From DASXSB01 sp036506275 (GTDB lineage: Bacteria > Methylomirabilota > Methylomirabilia > Rokubacteriales > CSP1-6), in the NCBI GenBank assembly GCA_036506275.1, contig DASXSB010000027.1, positions 1-33,154 on the forward strand: a DNA stretch of 33,154 bases, given 5' to 3'. Position 1 is the first letter of the stretch. Every line of letters begins with the position of its first letter. The position numbers were made by a program, and so were the translations under genes. Positions 1 to 7,101 of this stretch are shown here, piece by piece. Under the pieces are notes generated by a model. The model was not told the origin of the DNA. It ran no database searches and saw only the letters and a list, made by a program, of their open reading frames with translations.

Positions 1-530
1 GCTTCCACGCGGCGCTGGGCGAGCCGGACGTTGTAGTCGGGCGCGCCCTTGGGATCCGTGTAGCCCTCGAGATCCACCGTGAGCGCCGTGTTCTCGCGGA
101 GCTCCTTGACGAGACCGGAGAGCGCCGTCTGCGCCTGGTCGCTGAGGTCGGCGCGGTCGAACCCGAAGTGCAGATTCGCAGTCTCGACCACGCGGCGGGC
201 GTGGCGGTTCGACCACAGGCGGGTCACGCGGGAGTCCACCTCGTCCGCGCGCTGGCGGGCGCCGGTGGCGGTGGTGTTGACCTCGCCGATCGCCGCTTCG
301 GTGCTCTTGAAGCGGGAGTCGACGCGCTGCGCTTCTTCACCCACCCGGCCCTCGACCGAGACCACGCGGGTCTCGACCGTTCCCACGCGGGTGTCGACCG
401 TGTTCACCCGCTCGTTGACTTCGTTACTCTTGGTGCCGACGAGATCCCGCACCCACCCCTTCGTCGCACACCCGGCGGTGAGGACGAGGACGGTGGGAAA
501 AAGAATTCCCACGAACGCGCGGTGTCGCAT
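1..530 (-). CDS. OmpA-like outer-membrane lipoprotein, C-terminus cut by window edge
   Basis: The frame is open from an ATG at 530 to base 1, so the 3' end is missing. AGGAGG lies 4 bases before the ATG. The product begins with a short charged segment, a hydrophobic stretch and the lipobox LTAGC (Cys21), so it should be lipidated and exported. Residues about 35-105 are a heptad-like stretch with repeats such as NTVDTRV, GTVETRV and VSVEGRV, a probable coiled coil of the kind used by murein lipoproteins. An OmpA C-terminal peptidoglycan-binding domain follows, with NLHFGFDRADLS, LEGYTDPKGAPDYN and LAQRRVEA. The likely role is tethering outer membrane to cell wall. It resembles the Pal gene at 14383-14964 but has a coiled-coil rather than a Ser/Gly-rich linker. 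Plus-strand frames here are shadows. Confidence 0.8.
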   Translation of the reverse strand, partial: MRHRAFVGILFPTVLVLTAGCATKGWVRDLVGTKSNEVNERVNTVDTRVGTVETRVVSVEGRVGEEAQRVDSRFKSTEAAIGEVNTTATGARQRADEVDSRVTRLWSNRHARRVVETANLHFGFDRADLSDQAQTALSGLVKELRENTALTVDLEGYTDPKGAPDYNVRLAQRRVE

Positions 531-569
531 ACTTCCTCCTCTTTCGCAACAGTGACACATGTTGGACGC

Positions 570-583
570 GCAAGCGCGCTTGC
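570..583. repeat. 14-base perfect palindrome upstream of the OmpA-like gene
   Basis: GCAAGCGCGCTTGC is fully self-complementary and lies 40-53 bases upstream of the lipoprotein ATG at 530, where an operator could sit. On the minus strand a TTGCAA overlaps its upstream end, but I found no convincing -10 at the right spacing. Function unknown. Confidence 0.25.
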
Positions 584-698
584 AACTGTCCGGCCATGCG
601 CGGCCTCGCCGTCATCGCCCGTATCGACGCGGGTTTTCGAAGGGAGGCGGGCGGGCGCGACCGTTCTCCGCGCGACACGACAGTCACCGCGTTGACGG

Positions 699-719
699 CG
701 CCGACGATCGATCGCGGCG
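699..719. repeat. Interrupted palindrome 3' of the TPR gene
   Basis: CGCCG, one extra A, CGATCGATCG and CGGCG form a near-perfect palindrome just after the TPR stop at 739. As RNA it could fold and end or protect that transcript. There is no T-tract on either strand, so I do not call it an intrinsic terminator. Confidence 0.25.
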
Positions 720-738
720 TAGGGTCGCGTGCCCGTCG

Positions 739-1218
739 TCAGTTGAGGCGTCCGCGAAGCTCGTGGAGCGCCCGGCGGGCGGCGGGGTCGCGCGGAGCCG
801 AGCGGGCCCCCGCCTCGAACTCGCGCAAGGCATCCCACCACCGTTCCTGCTTCAGATAGATCCGGCCGAGGTTCATGTAGGGAAACTGGCGTGGCTCGTA
901 GCGCGGCGCGACCTTCGCCTTCTCGAGCCACGGAATCGCCTCTTCGAGACGGTCCTGCTGCATGAGATAGACGCCGATGTCGTTGTAGGGGTTGCCGAAA
1001 TGGGGATCGACGTCGATCGCGCGCAGACACTCCGCGATGGCTTCTTCGAGATGGCCCTGGAAGCTCAGGGCCCAGCCGAGAAACGTGTGGGCCTCGGCGG
1101 TCGGGTGCGTCGCGAGCGAGCGGCGGTAGATCTCGATGGCGCGGTCGAGGTCGCCGCGCATCTGATGCGCGTACGCTTCTTGCCACAGCTCGATGGCGCG
1201 CGCCTGCTCTCCGGCCAT
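739..1218 (-). CDS. TPR-repeat protein
   Basis: A 159-residue protein made almost wholly of tetratricopeptide repeats: segments such as HQMRGDLDRAIEIYRRSLATHP, AHTFLGWALSFQGHLEEAIAE, PYNDIGVYLMQQDRLEEAIPW and YMNLGRIYLKQERWWDALREF each carry the W/L-G-Y-A-F-A-P spacing of a TPR helix pair. There are about four repeats and no signal peptide or membrane segment, so it is probably a cytoplasmic scaffold. TPRs bind partner proteins and the partner cannot be read from sequence. It starts 51 bases after the stop of the small lipoprotein gene, so the two may be co-transcribed. No strong SD precedes the ATG, so the start is moderately certain. Confidence 0.8.
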   Translation of the reverse strand: MAGEQARAIELWQEAYAHQMRGDLDRAIEIYRRSLATHPTAEAHTFLGWALSFQGHLEEAIAECLRAIDVDPHFGNPYNDIGVYLMQQDRLEEAIPWLEKAKVAPRYEPRQFPYMNLGRIYLKQERWWDALREFEAGARSAPRDPAARRALHELRGRLN

Positions 1219-1269
1219 CGCGGAGAGTCTACGCCATCGGCGCCGCCGGGCGGCCGACGCGTGTGCCGT

Positions 1270-1602
1270 CTACCGTGGAACGATCGTCACCTCGAGGGAA
1301 ACGGTGTCGCCTTCGCGAACGTTCGCGACCGCCACCGGGGGCAGCTGAAGCTTCAGCTTCGAGCCCTCGGGTGTGCGGACCGTGACCTCGCCGTGATTGC
1401 GCTCGACGTCCGCGACCTTCCCCGTCACCGTATGCCGAACTTCGCCGCGGGGCGATTTCCCGGGCTGCTCCACCGTCGTCACGCGCTGACCGTCCGGCGT
1501 CGTCACCGCGGTCGTGGTGGTGGCGGGTGTCGAGCCGCGGCTCGCGCAGCCGGCGGCGAGGACGGTGGCGACTGCCACAGCGCTCGCGATCGCGATCTTC
1601 AT
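1270..1602 (-). CDS. Small lipoprotein with a beta-rich C-terminal domain
   Basis: A 110-residue product with a lipoprotein signal: MKIAIASAVAVATVLAAGC, lipobox LAAGC with Cys at 19. A Thr-rich linker (ATTTTAVTTPDG) follows, then a compact domain with GKVADVERNHGEVTVRTPEG, a hydrophobic strand and VREGDTVSLEV. This strand-turn-strand pattern recurs in the exported protein at 7102-7407 (GEVVKIDKKAGLVTLKTASG and LKVGDKLEAKL), so they look like members of one small periplasmic family. Function unknown; a ligand- or cell-wall-binding barrel is possible. GGGAGGGGC upstream supports the ATG. It follows the CFA-type methyltransferase gene by 51 bases on the same strand. Confidence 0.75.
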   Translation of the reverse strand: MKIAIASAVAVATVLAAGCASRGSTPATTTTAVTTPDGQRVTTVEQPGKSPRGEVRHTVTGKVADVERNHGEVTVRTPEGSKLKLQLPPVAVANVREGDTVSLEVTIVPR

Positions 1603-1653
1603 GTCCGTGCCCCTCCCTGGAGGTCGGGAGAGAGCAACCGAGGTGCCAGCGGA

Positions 1654-2550
1654 TCATGTCCGATAGAGATCTTCGCGCGTGGTGGGCGCGGTGCCGCCGC
1701 TGGCGTCGCCCTGCTTGCGGAGCAGCACCTGGTAGAGCCCGATGGAGCCGCTCTCGAACGCCACCGCCGAGCACGTCAGATAGAGTCGCCACGTGCGGTA
1801 GACGCGCTCGCCCGCGAGCGTACGCGCCTCGTCCGCGCGCGCTTCCAGCCGCTCCACCCAGTGCCGGCACGTTCGCGCATAATGAAGACGCAGCGCCTCC
1901 ACATCGAGGATTTCCCACCGCGCGCGCTCCATCGCCACCAGCGTCTCCGTGAGCCCGGCGAGGTCGCCGTTGGGGAAGACGTGGCGATACAGGAATTCCG
2001 TCTGACTGCCGGCCTGCCAGTGGAACTCGTGGGTGATGCCGTGGTTCAGGTAGAGCCCGCCGTCGACCAGCATCTCGCGCACGCGCCCGAAGAAGGTGTC
2101 GTAGTTCGGGATGCCGATGTGCTCGATGACCCCGACGGCCGCGATCTTGTCGTAGCGCGCGTCGGCGGCCAGGTCTCGCACGTCGCGATACTCGACGAGG
2201 CACCGGTCACGAAGCCCCTCCCGCGCAATGCGGGCGGCCGCGTACTCCGCCTGCGCGCGCGACAACGTCACGCCGTGGGCGCGGACGCCGTAATGCTGCG
2301 CCGCCCAGATGGCGAGGCTCCCCCACCCGCATCCGATGTCGAGCATCGTCTCGCCGGGCTGGAGCCGGAGCTTCTTGCACACGAGGTCGAGCTTGTCCGC
2401 CTGCGCCTGCTCGAGCTTTCCCTCGGGATCACGATAGTAGGCGCAGGTGTAGACCATGAGAGGGTCGAGGAACAGCGCGTAGAACTCGTTGCCGACGTCG
2501 TAGTGATGCGCGATGGCCGCCGCGTCCCGTCGTTTGTGCCGCGCGCTCAT
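1654..2550 (-). CDS. CFA-synthase-family SAM methyltransferase (C-terminal catalytic part)
   Basis: 298 residues matching the catalytic half of cyclopropane-fatty-acyl-phospholipid synthases, which transfer a methyl(ene) group from S-adenosylmethionine to double bonds of membrane phospholipid chains. Landmarks are HHYDVGNEFYALFLD at residues 15-29, the SAM loop LDIGCGWGSLA near 70-80, GVIEHIG (family VEHIG) near 139-145, and a C-terminal CRHWVERLEAR helix. Full-length family members are about 380-420 residues with an N-terminal lipid-binding domain, absent here. That domain is encoded separately at 3668-4015. The start overlaps the stop of the flavoprotein gene by 4 bases (ATGA), so translation should be coupled. 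The product could be a cyclopropane, a methylene-branched or a methyl-branched chain; see findings. Confidence 0.9.
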   Translation of the reverse strand: MSARHKRRDAAAIAHHYDVGNEFYALFLDPLMVYTCAYYRDPEGKLEQAQADKLDLVCKKLRLQPGETMLDIGCGWGSLAIWAAQHYGVRAHGVTLSRAQAEYAAARIAREGLRDRCLVEYRDVRDLAADARYDKIAAVGVIEHIGIPNYDTFFGRVREMLVDGGLYLNHGITHEFHWQAGSQTEFLYRHVFPNGDLAGLTETLVAMERARWEILDVEALRLHYARTCRHWVERLEARADEARTLAGERVYRTWRLYLTCSAVAFESGSIGLYQVLLRKQGDASGGTAPTTREDLYRT

Positions 2551-3671
2551 GCCGGCTCCTCCGCCATGCCGAAGATCGCGTCGAAGACGACGCGCCGCCG
2601 CAAGCGCGCCGAGCCGAGCACCAGGCGCACCGCCCGCCGCGCGAGCGCGTCGGGAAGCCGCGCCACCTGTCGCCCGAGCCAGCTCGGCTCTCCCCGCCCG
2701 TAGAGCCCGACGATGCGCGCGGCGTAGCCGTCCAGCGGCACGTCGTGCCGGAGTCGCGCCCGCACCGCCTCCGCCGCCAGGCGCGCGCTCTTGATGGCGG
2801 GACCGATGCCCTCACCACTGAGGTCTCGCGCGAGGCCGGCGGCGTCGCCCACGAGAAGGAAACGATCGCCCGCGAGGCGGCGCGGAGCCTGCCGGCGCAC
2901 GACGTACGAGTGGCCGCGGAAGGGAGCGAGCGGGAGATCCGCCGGCAACCGACCCGACGCGCGCAGCGCCCCCAGCAGCGCCTCGCGACGCTGCGGCAGG
3001 CTCCCATCGGTGGCGCGCGTGCAGCCCACGCCCACGTTGATGAAGTCGCCCTTGGGGAAGTACCAGCCGTAGCCGCGGAGGTCGGGCTCCACGAACAGCT
3101 CGGGCGCGCTCATGAACGATCCGAGCTCCGCCAGCCGCGCCGGCGGCAGGCGCGTCTCGCTCTCCTGCGCGACCACCACCTCTTCGCGCTCGGAGACGTC
3201 GCCGAGCGCCTTCGCCACCGGGCAGCGATGACCCCCGGCGCCGATCACGAGGGCGGCGTCGAAGCTCTCCCCGTCGGTGACCACGCGCACCGACCGGTCC
3301 CCGGCGACCACGTCCTTGACGCGAATTCCGGTCCGCACGTCGGCGCCGGCGGCGGCGGCGCGCTCGAGCAGGAAGTGGTCGAACTCGCGGCGGATGATCC
3401 CATAGCTGGCCGGTCGCCGCCACCGCGTCTCGTGCCGAGCGCCCCCGAAGGCCACCGCGCACGCCTCGAAGCCCTGGATCGTGAGCGGGTACTTCGCGGG
3501 GTCGAGCTCGAGGTCGGCGAGCGCCGCCGTTGTCACCCAGCCCGCGCACACCTTCACGCGCGGAAAGACGGCGGCGTCGAGCACGAGCGGCCGGAGGCCG
3601 GCGCGGGCGAGCTGCCAGGCGGCGGTGCTGCCACCGGGACCCCCGCCGACGACGATGACGTCCGCGGTCAC
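2547..3671 (-). CDS. Geranylgeranyl-reductase-family FAD-dependent oxidoreductase
   Basis: 374 residues from a GTG at 3671; the GTG shares GTGA with the stop of the preceding gene, and the FAD fold starts at once (TADVIVVGGGPGGSTAAWQLARAG cut short: GGGPGG near residue 9). Family marks are the FPRVKVCAGW segment near 40, the lipid-cavity signature YGWYFPKGDFINVGVG near 235 (the Y-x-W-x-F-P-x7-G-x-G pattern of this family), and FLLVGDAAGLARDLSGEGI near 290, the second FAD motif. Known members reduce isolated C=C bonds in isoprenoid chains of lipids or chlorophyll. No isoprenoid genes are nearby. Instead it sits between the two halves of a CFA synthase, which suggests a fatty-acyl chain as substrate. 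Longer readings from 3917 only add shadow sequence. Confidence 0.88.
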   Translation of the reverse strand: MTADVIVVGGGPGGSTAAWQLARAGLRPLVLDAAVFPRVKVCAGWVTTAALADLELDPAKYPLTIQGFEACAVAFGGARHETRWRRPASYGIIRREFDHFLLERAAAAGADVRTGIRVKDVVAGDRSVRVVTDGESFDAALVIGAGGHRCPVAKALGDVSEREEVVVAQESETRLPPARLAELGSFMSAPELFVEPDLRGYGWYFPKGDFINVGVGCTRATDGSLPQRREALLGALRASGRLPADLPLAPFRGHSYVVRRQAPRRLAGDRFLLVGDAAGLARDLSGEGIGPAIKSARLAAEAVRARLRHDVPLDGYAARIVGLYGRGEPSWLGRQVARLPDALARRAVRLVLGSARLRRRVVFDAIFGMAEEPA

Positions 3672-4015
3672 GGCTTCCACAGCGACGCCAGCAGGGTGAG
3701 CCGGCGCGGCCACGACAGGCGGAGCCGCTCCGCGATGTCGGCCACGGTCATGGCCGCGAAGAGATCGCCCTCGATGTCGACGGCGGATTCGACGTACGCC
3801 TCCGCGAAGGTGAGCGGCGTGGGCGACCGGAGCAGACGCAGGAACGTCTCCGGGGACTTGATCACGACCGTGAAGGGCGGGGCTCCGGTGCCGAGCAGCA
3901 CCTCGCGTCCGTCCCACAGACGGAAAGCGAAGGGGGCGGCGATGCCGCCGAACACCGAAACGAGGGCGGCGGCAGCCCGCTGGGGCCGCACGCGGCGGGC
4001 GAGCCCGGTGACCAT
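3668..4015 (-). CDS. Stand-alone N-terminal domain of CFA synthase
   Basis: A 115-residue protein resembling only the N-terminal domain of cyclopropane-fatty-acid synthases: FAFRLWDGREVLLGTG, then FTVVIKSPETFLRLL, then LTFAEAYVESAVDIEGDLFAAM, the family's usual stretch before its methyltransferase domain. In the usual enzyme this part helps bind the membrane and the acyl chain. The gene then stops (SLWKP) and overlaps the flavoprotein gene by GTGA, while the methyltransferase domain follows one gene later. No frameshift scar is visible and both junctions are clean 4-base overlaps, so this looks like a stable split. A TTGACA promoter lies just upstream and no clear SD precedes the ATG. Confidence 0.82.
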   Translation of the reverse strand: MVTGLARRVRPQRAAAALVSVFGGIAAPFAFRLWDGREVLLGTGAPPFTVVIKSPETFLRLLRSPTPLTFAEAYVESAVDIEGDLFAAMTVADIAERLRLSWPRRLTLLASLWKP

Positions 4016-4030
4016 GGGCTTCTGGGCGCT

Positions 4031-4059
4031 ATTGTTCCGGCGCGATCCGGTGATGTCAA
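4031..4059 (-). promoter_or_regulatory. Sigma70-like promoter for the split CFA-synthase operon
   Basis: Reading the minus strand, TTGACA (4059-4054) is separated by exactly 17 bases from AACAAT (4036-4031; 4 of 6 matches to TATAAT). Transcription would begin about 8 bases before the ATG at 4015, leaving almost no leader, in line with the missing SD. It lies in the 82-base gap after the MFS gene, so the operon can be expressed independently. Confidence 0.5.
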
Positions 4060-4097
4060 CCGCGGAGTGGCGTGGCCGCGGTGCCGCGCGGCCGGGG

Positions 4098-5300
4098 TCA
4101 CGCGGCTACGTGGATCGCGCGCTCGACGAGCGGCCGCGGGCGCGGCAGCGTCATCGCGACCGCGAGCCCGACGACGGCGAGCGCCAGCCACGGGGCCCGG
4201 TACGACTGTGTCAGCTCGAGGACGAGCCCGAACAGCGGCGGGCCCACGAGCATGCCGCTCCACGCGAACATCGTGGCCACCCCGGTGAGGACGCCCGCGT
4301 ACCGCGCGCCTCCCACCTCTGCCACCAGCGCGAAATAGAGTCCCACCCACCCGAAGGCTCCGATGCCGGCCACGAACGCGAGTGCGCGCACGAGCATCAC
4401 GGGAAGCGTGTCGCCGAACGCGAAGGCAACGTAGCAGGCGGCGCCGATCAGCGCCGTCAGCACGACGCCGGGCCGGCGACGGCCGCCGAAGTAGCGATCG
4501 CTGACGACGCCGCCCGCGAGCCGGCTCGCCGTCCCTCCGAGCTGGGCGAGGGCGAGCAAGTGCGCGGCGGCAACCGCGGAAATCCCGAACGTTTCCTTGG
4601 CATAGAGGGCGAGATAGGCGAGCAGCGACGACTGCGCGACCGACAGCGCGAGCCCGGAGCCGAACACGACGAGGAGCCCAGGCCGGCGCAGGAACGCGCC
4701 CACCTCGCGGAGGCGCGGCCGCGGCGCCGCCACCACCGGCGTCGTCGCCGCCGGCGCGCGGTAGGCGAGGGCGACGACGAGGCCGGAGACGAGCGCCACC
4801 GCGGCCGCGACGAGAAGCGCGCGGCGCAGGCCGGCGGCGTGGGCCACGCTGGGAAGCACGAGCGCCCCCGCCACACCGCCCAAGGTGAGACCGGTCTGCT
4901 TGATGCCCATCGCCACTCCGCGCCGCCGCGGCAGGAACCACTCGACGATGCCGCGCCCGGTGGCGGGATTCAGCACGCTGAACCCGAACCCGGCCAGCAC
5001 GAGACAGGCGAGAAAGAGCGGGAGCCCGGGCAGGGCGCTCGCGACCGCGATCATGACCGCGATCACCCCGAGGCCGCTGCTCAGCGTGAAGCGGACGCCG
5101 AGGCGATCGGTGAGCCAGCCCGCGGGGAGCGACATCAGAACACCACCGAGATACGCCGCGGGAAGGAAGAAGCCGGCCGCGACCCGCGAGAGCCGGAGCG
5201 TGTCGACCAGGAACGGTGCCAGCGGCGCCACCGCGAGGACGGCGAAGGCGCCGGCGCCGTGAGCGAGCGTGAGGAGCACGAGCACGGGCCACGGCGACAT
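4098..5300 (-). CDS. Major facilitator superfamily transporter
   Basis: 400 residues with about twelve hydrophobic helices, the normal MFS length. Motif A between helices 2 and 3 reads GWLTDRLGVRFTL (near 61-73). The first half ends with the basic loop EWFLPRRRGVAMGIKQTG, and a central linker near residues 188-203 precedes the second six-helix bundle, which carries a motif-A echo, AGGVVSDRYFGGRRR. The protein should be an inner-membrane secondary transporter; substrate unknown. It starts 32 bases after the ferritin-like gene and is probably co-transcribed with it, so it could export or import that enzyme's substrate or product. AAGGTG lies 5 bases before the ATG. Confidence 0.88.
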   Translation of the reverse strand: MSPWPVLVLLTLAHGAGAFAVLAVAPLAPFLVDTLRLSRVAAGFFLPAAYLGGVLMSLPAGWLTDRLGVRFTLSSGLGVIAVMIAVASALPGLPLFLACLVLAGFGFSVLNPATGRGIVEWFLPRRRGVAMGIKQTGLTLGGVAGALVLPSVAHAAGLRRALLVAAAVALVSGLVVALAYRAPAATTPVVAAPRPRLREVGAFLRRPGLLVVFGSGLALSVAQSSLLAYLALYAKETFGISAVAAAHLLALAQLGGTASRLAGGVVSDRYFGGRRRPGVVLTALIGAACYVAFAFGDTLPVMLVRALAFVAGIGAFGWVGLYFALVAEVGGARYAGVLTGVATMFAWSGMLVGPPLFGLVLELTQSYRAPWLALAVVGLAVAMTLPRPRPLVERAIHVAA

Positions 5301-5332
5301 GCCCGCACCTTACCCCGGCCCGCGCGGCGATG

Positions 5333-6304
5333 TCAGACGACGGTGGCGGGAACCCGGATGCCGAGCGACTCGAGACTCGGCCGCATCCGTCCCGTGAGGA
5401 GACCGATGCGCGCGAGATTCGACAGCAGCGTGCCGTGGAGGTCCTTCTTGAACGTACGCCGGAAGAGCGACGATTCCGCGCCCACCGCGCGGTCCTTACG
5501 GAGCTGCTGGATGTCGGCGATCTCCGCCGCCGAGAAGCCCATGTCGCGGTAGACCTCGACCGGAAAGAGCCCGGTGAGGACGCGCACGAGCGCCCAGTGC
5601 GTGAAGTCCTCCAGCTCCCGGCGCTCGGCGTCGGTGAGCTGTCCGACCACGGCGGGGAGGCTCAGCATGCCGAAGCCCATGTGCCGCGACTCGTCCTGGA
5701 GGATGTAGCGGCAGATCTCGCGCAGGAGCGGATCCTTGGAGGTCTCCGCGAGCATGCGGAAGAGCGCCACCGCGAAGGTCTCCGCCACCAGCTGGAGGCC
5801 GATCGTCTTCAGGGTCCATCGGGAGTCGCCGAGGAGCACGTCGAACAGCTCCCGCTCGTTGGCCGGCATCGGATAGGAGAGACCGCCCAGCTTCTCCCGC
5901 ATGTAGCGGTCGAGGACTTCCGTGTGGCGCGCTTCGTCCACCACCTGCGTGGCCTGGAAGTACTTGGCGTCCGGCCCCGCCACCGTTTCCACGAGCTGAC
6001 TGCACACGAGCATGGCGCCGTGCTCGCCGTAGAGGAGCACGGACAGCCGCCAGGCCGTGAAGCGGCGATTGAGCTCGCCCCGCTCCGCCGGGGAGAGCCG
6101 GTCCCAGTAGGGCGTGCCGTGGATGTCGATCAGCTCGTCGGCGAGGACGCCCTGCTCCAGATCGACGGGCTGGTGCCACGGGATGTCGCGGGAGACGTTC
6201 CACTGGTCGCGCTTGGCGTTCTCGTAGAGCCGGCGCAGCTCCGGGTGCTCGACGGGATAGGCGTGCTCGAAGACGGTGTCGAAGCGGGCGGGGACGGTAT
6301 GCAT
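5333..6304 (-). CDS. Ferritin-like diiron protein (AurF/acyl-desaturase-like oxygenase)
   Basis: 323 residues from the ATG at 6304, preceded by GGGAAGG; an upstream ATG at 6388 would run through the promoter and operator. It is largely helical with two pairs of likely iron ligands: GEHGA (near 111) with DEARH (near 141), then LVAETFA (near 191) with DESRHMGF (near 224). This E...ExxH / E...ExxH arrangement defines ferritin-like diiron oxygenases such as AurF-type N-oxygenases, acyl desaturases and R2-like oxidases. The opening LYENAKRDQWNVSRDIPW also occurs in several such proteins. The substrate cannot be told. It is divergent from a TetR gene with a palindrome between them, and an MFS transporter follows. 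Confidence 0.8.
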   Translation of the reverse strand: MHTVPARFDTVFEHAYPVEHPELRRLYENAKRDQWNVSRDIPWHQPVDLEQGVLADELIDIHGTPYWDRLSPAERGELNRRFTAWRLSVLLYGEHGAMLVCSQLVETVAGPDAKYFQATQVVDEARHTEVLDRYMREKLGGLSYPMPANERELFDVLLGDSRWTLKTIGLQLVAETFAVALFRMLAETSKDPLLREICRYILQDESRHMGFGMLSLPAVVGQLTDAERRELEDFTHWALVRVLTGLFPVEVYRDMGFSAAEIADIQQLRKDRAVGAESSLFRRTFKKDLHGTLLSNLARIGLLTGRMRPSLESLGIRVPATVV

Positions 6305-6325
6305 GGCGGGCCTTCCCTTCGAGTG

Positions 6326-6339
6326 CAGTTTCTGAACTG
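6326..6339. promoter_or_regulatory. Candidate TetR operator
   Basis: CAGTT-TCTG-AACTG is a perfect 5+5 inverted repeat. It falls just downstream of the predicted start of the ferritin-like transcript and about 50 bases upstream of the tetR ATG. A bound TetR dimer here would block the diiron gene and possibly its own. Confidence 0.45.
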
Positions 6340-6347
6340 GCCGGTAT

Positions 6348-6376
6348 ATCGTAGGAGCGGGAGGGACAGGTGTCAA
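6348..6376 (-). promoter_or_regulatory. Sigma70-like promoter of the ferritin-like/MFS operon
   Basis: On the minus strand, a perfect TTGACA (6376-6371) is followed after exactly 17 bases by TACGAT (6353-6348; 4 of 6). The predicted start is near 6341, next to the palindrome at 6326-6339. The -35 lies only 10 bases from the tetR start codon. Confidence 0.55.
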
Positions 6377-6386
6377 GGGAGGAGGC

Positions 6387-7085
6387 ATGAAGCGCGCGCG
6401 CAGCGCCGTTCACGAGGAGATCGTCCGCGTCGCCGCCACCTGCTTCGGCGAGCAGGGGTACCGGGCCACCACCCTCGACACCATCGCCGCCCGCGCCGGC
6501 CTCTCCAAGGTCACGCTCTACGGCTACGTGGGCGGCAAGCGGGAGCTGCTGAGCCTGGTGTTCGAGCGGACCATCGCGTCCTTCCAGAGCGGCCTGCGCG
6601 AGATCGTCGAGCAGCAGCTGCCCGCCGACGAGACGCTGCGCCGGATCATCCGTTACCAGGTGAGGCTGCTCGCGAGCCATCTTCCGTTCCTCACGGTGTT
6701 CTTCAGCGAGGAGGCCGGGCTGCCGGCGGGGATGGCGGCGCGGGCCGCGCGCGCGAAGCGCGAATACGACCGCGTCATCCAGCGCGTGGTGCGTGACGGC
6801 GTGGCCGCGGGCGTCCTCCGCGACCTGCCGCCCACGCTCGTGGTCTTCGGCATCCTCGGCATGTGCAACTGGCTGCACACGTGGTACCGGCCCCACGGCA
6901 AGAGCACGCCGGCGGAGATCGCCGACGTGTTCGTCGACCTGCTCGAGCACGGCTACCTCGCGCGCGCGGCCGTGACCGACCACGGTGTCAAGCGCGCGCT
7001 GGCGCGGATCGAGGCGCGGCTGGCGAGCATGAATGGGCGGGGGCGGAAAAGAAAACGGCCGGGGAGAGTGCCCCGGCCGCGGTGA
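6387..7085 (+). CDS. TetR-family transcriptional regulator, KstR2-like C-terminal domain
   Basis: 232 residues. The N-terminal helix-turn-helix is textbook TetR: AATCFGEQGYRATTLDTIAARAGLS..VTLYGYVGGKRELL, about residues 17-55. The C-terminal ligand domain carries FFSEEAGLP, RVVRDGVAAGVLR and GMCNWLHTWYRPHGKSTPAEIADVF, the pattern of KstR2-type regulators, which often sense CoA thioesters. GGGAGGAGG just before the ATG is a very strong SD. Divergence from the ferritin-like gene across an 82-base gap with a palindrome suggests it represses that operon. The last 15 or so residues (RGRKRKRPGRVPRPR) are encoded by the terminator hairpin of the opposing transcript and probably do not belong to the fold. 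Confidence 0.9.
   Translation: MKRARSAVHEEIVRVAATCFGEQGYRATTLDTIAARAGLSKVTLYGYVGGKRELLSLVFERTIASFQSGLREIVEQQLPADETLRRIIRYQVRLLASHLPFLTVFFSEEAGLPAGMAARAARAKREYDRVIQRVVRDGVAAGVLRDLPPTLVVFGILGMCNWLHTWYRPHGKSTPAEIADVFVDLLEHGYLARAAVTDHGVKRALARIEARLASMNGRGRKRKRPGRVPRPR
7047..7079 (-). terminator. Intrinsic terminator of the small envelope-protein operon
   Basis: A perfect 9-bp stem, CGGCCGGGG (7056-7064) with CCCCGGCCG (7071-7079) around a 6-base loop, is followed on the minus strand by TTTTCTTTT (7055-7047). It lies 22 bases past the stop of the gene at 7102-7407. It sits inside the 3' end of the convergent tetR coding region. Confidence 0.8.
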
Positions 7086-7101
7086 GGAGCGGCGCCGACG
7101 C

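Noticed and set aside
2745..5552. A 935-codon plus-strand open frame
   Set aside because: It runs antisense to five well-supported genes, is Arg/Gly/Glu-rich without any domain, and is a frame shadow in GC-rich DNA.
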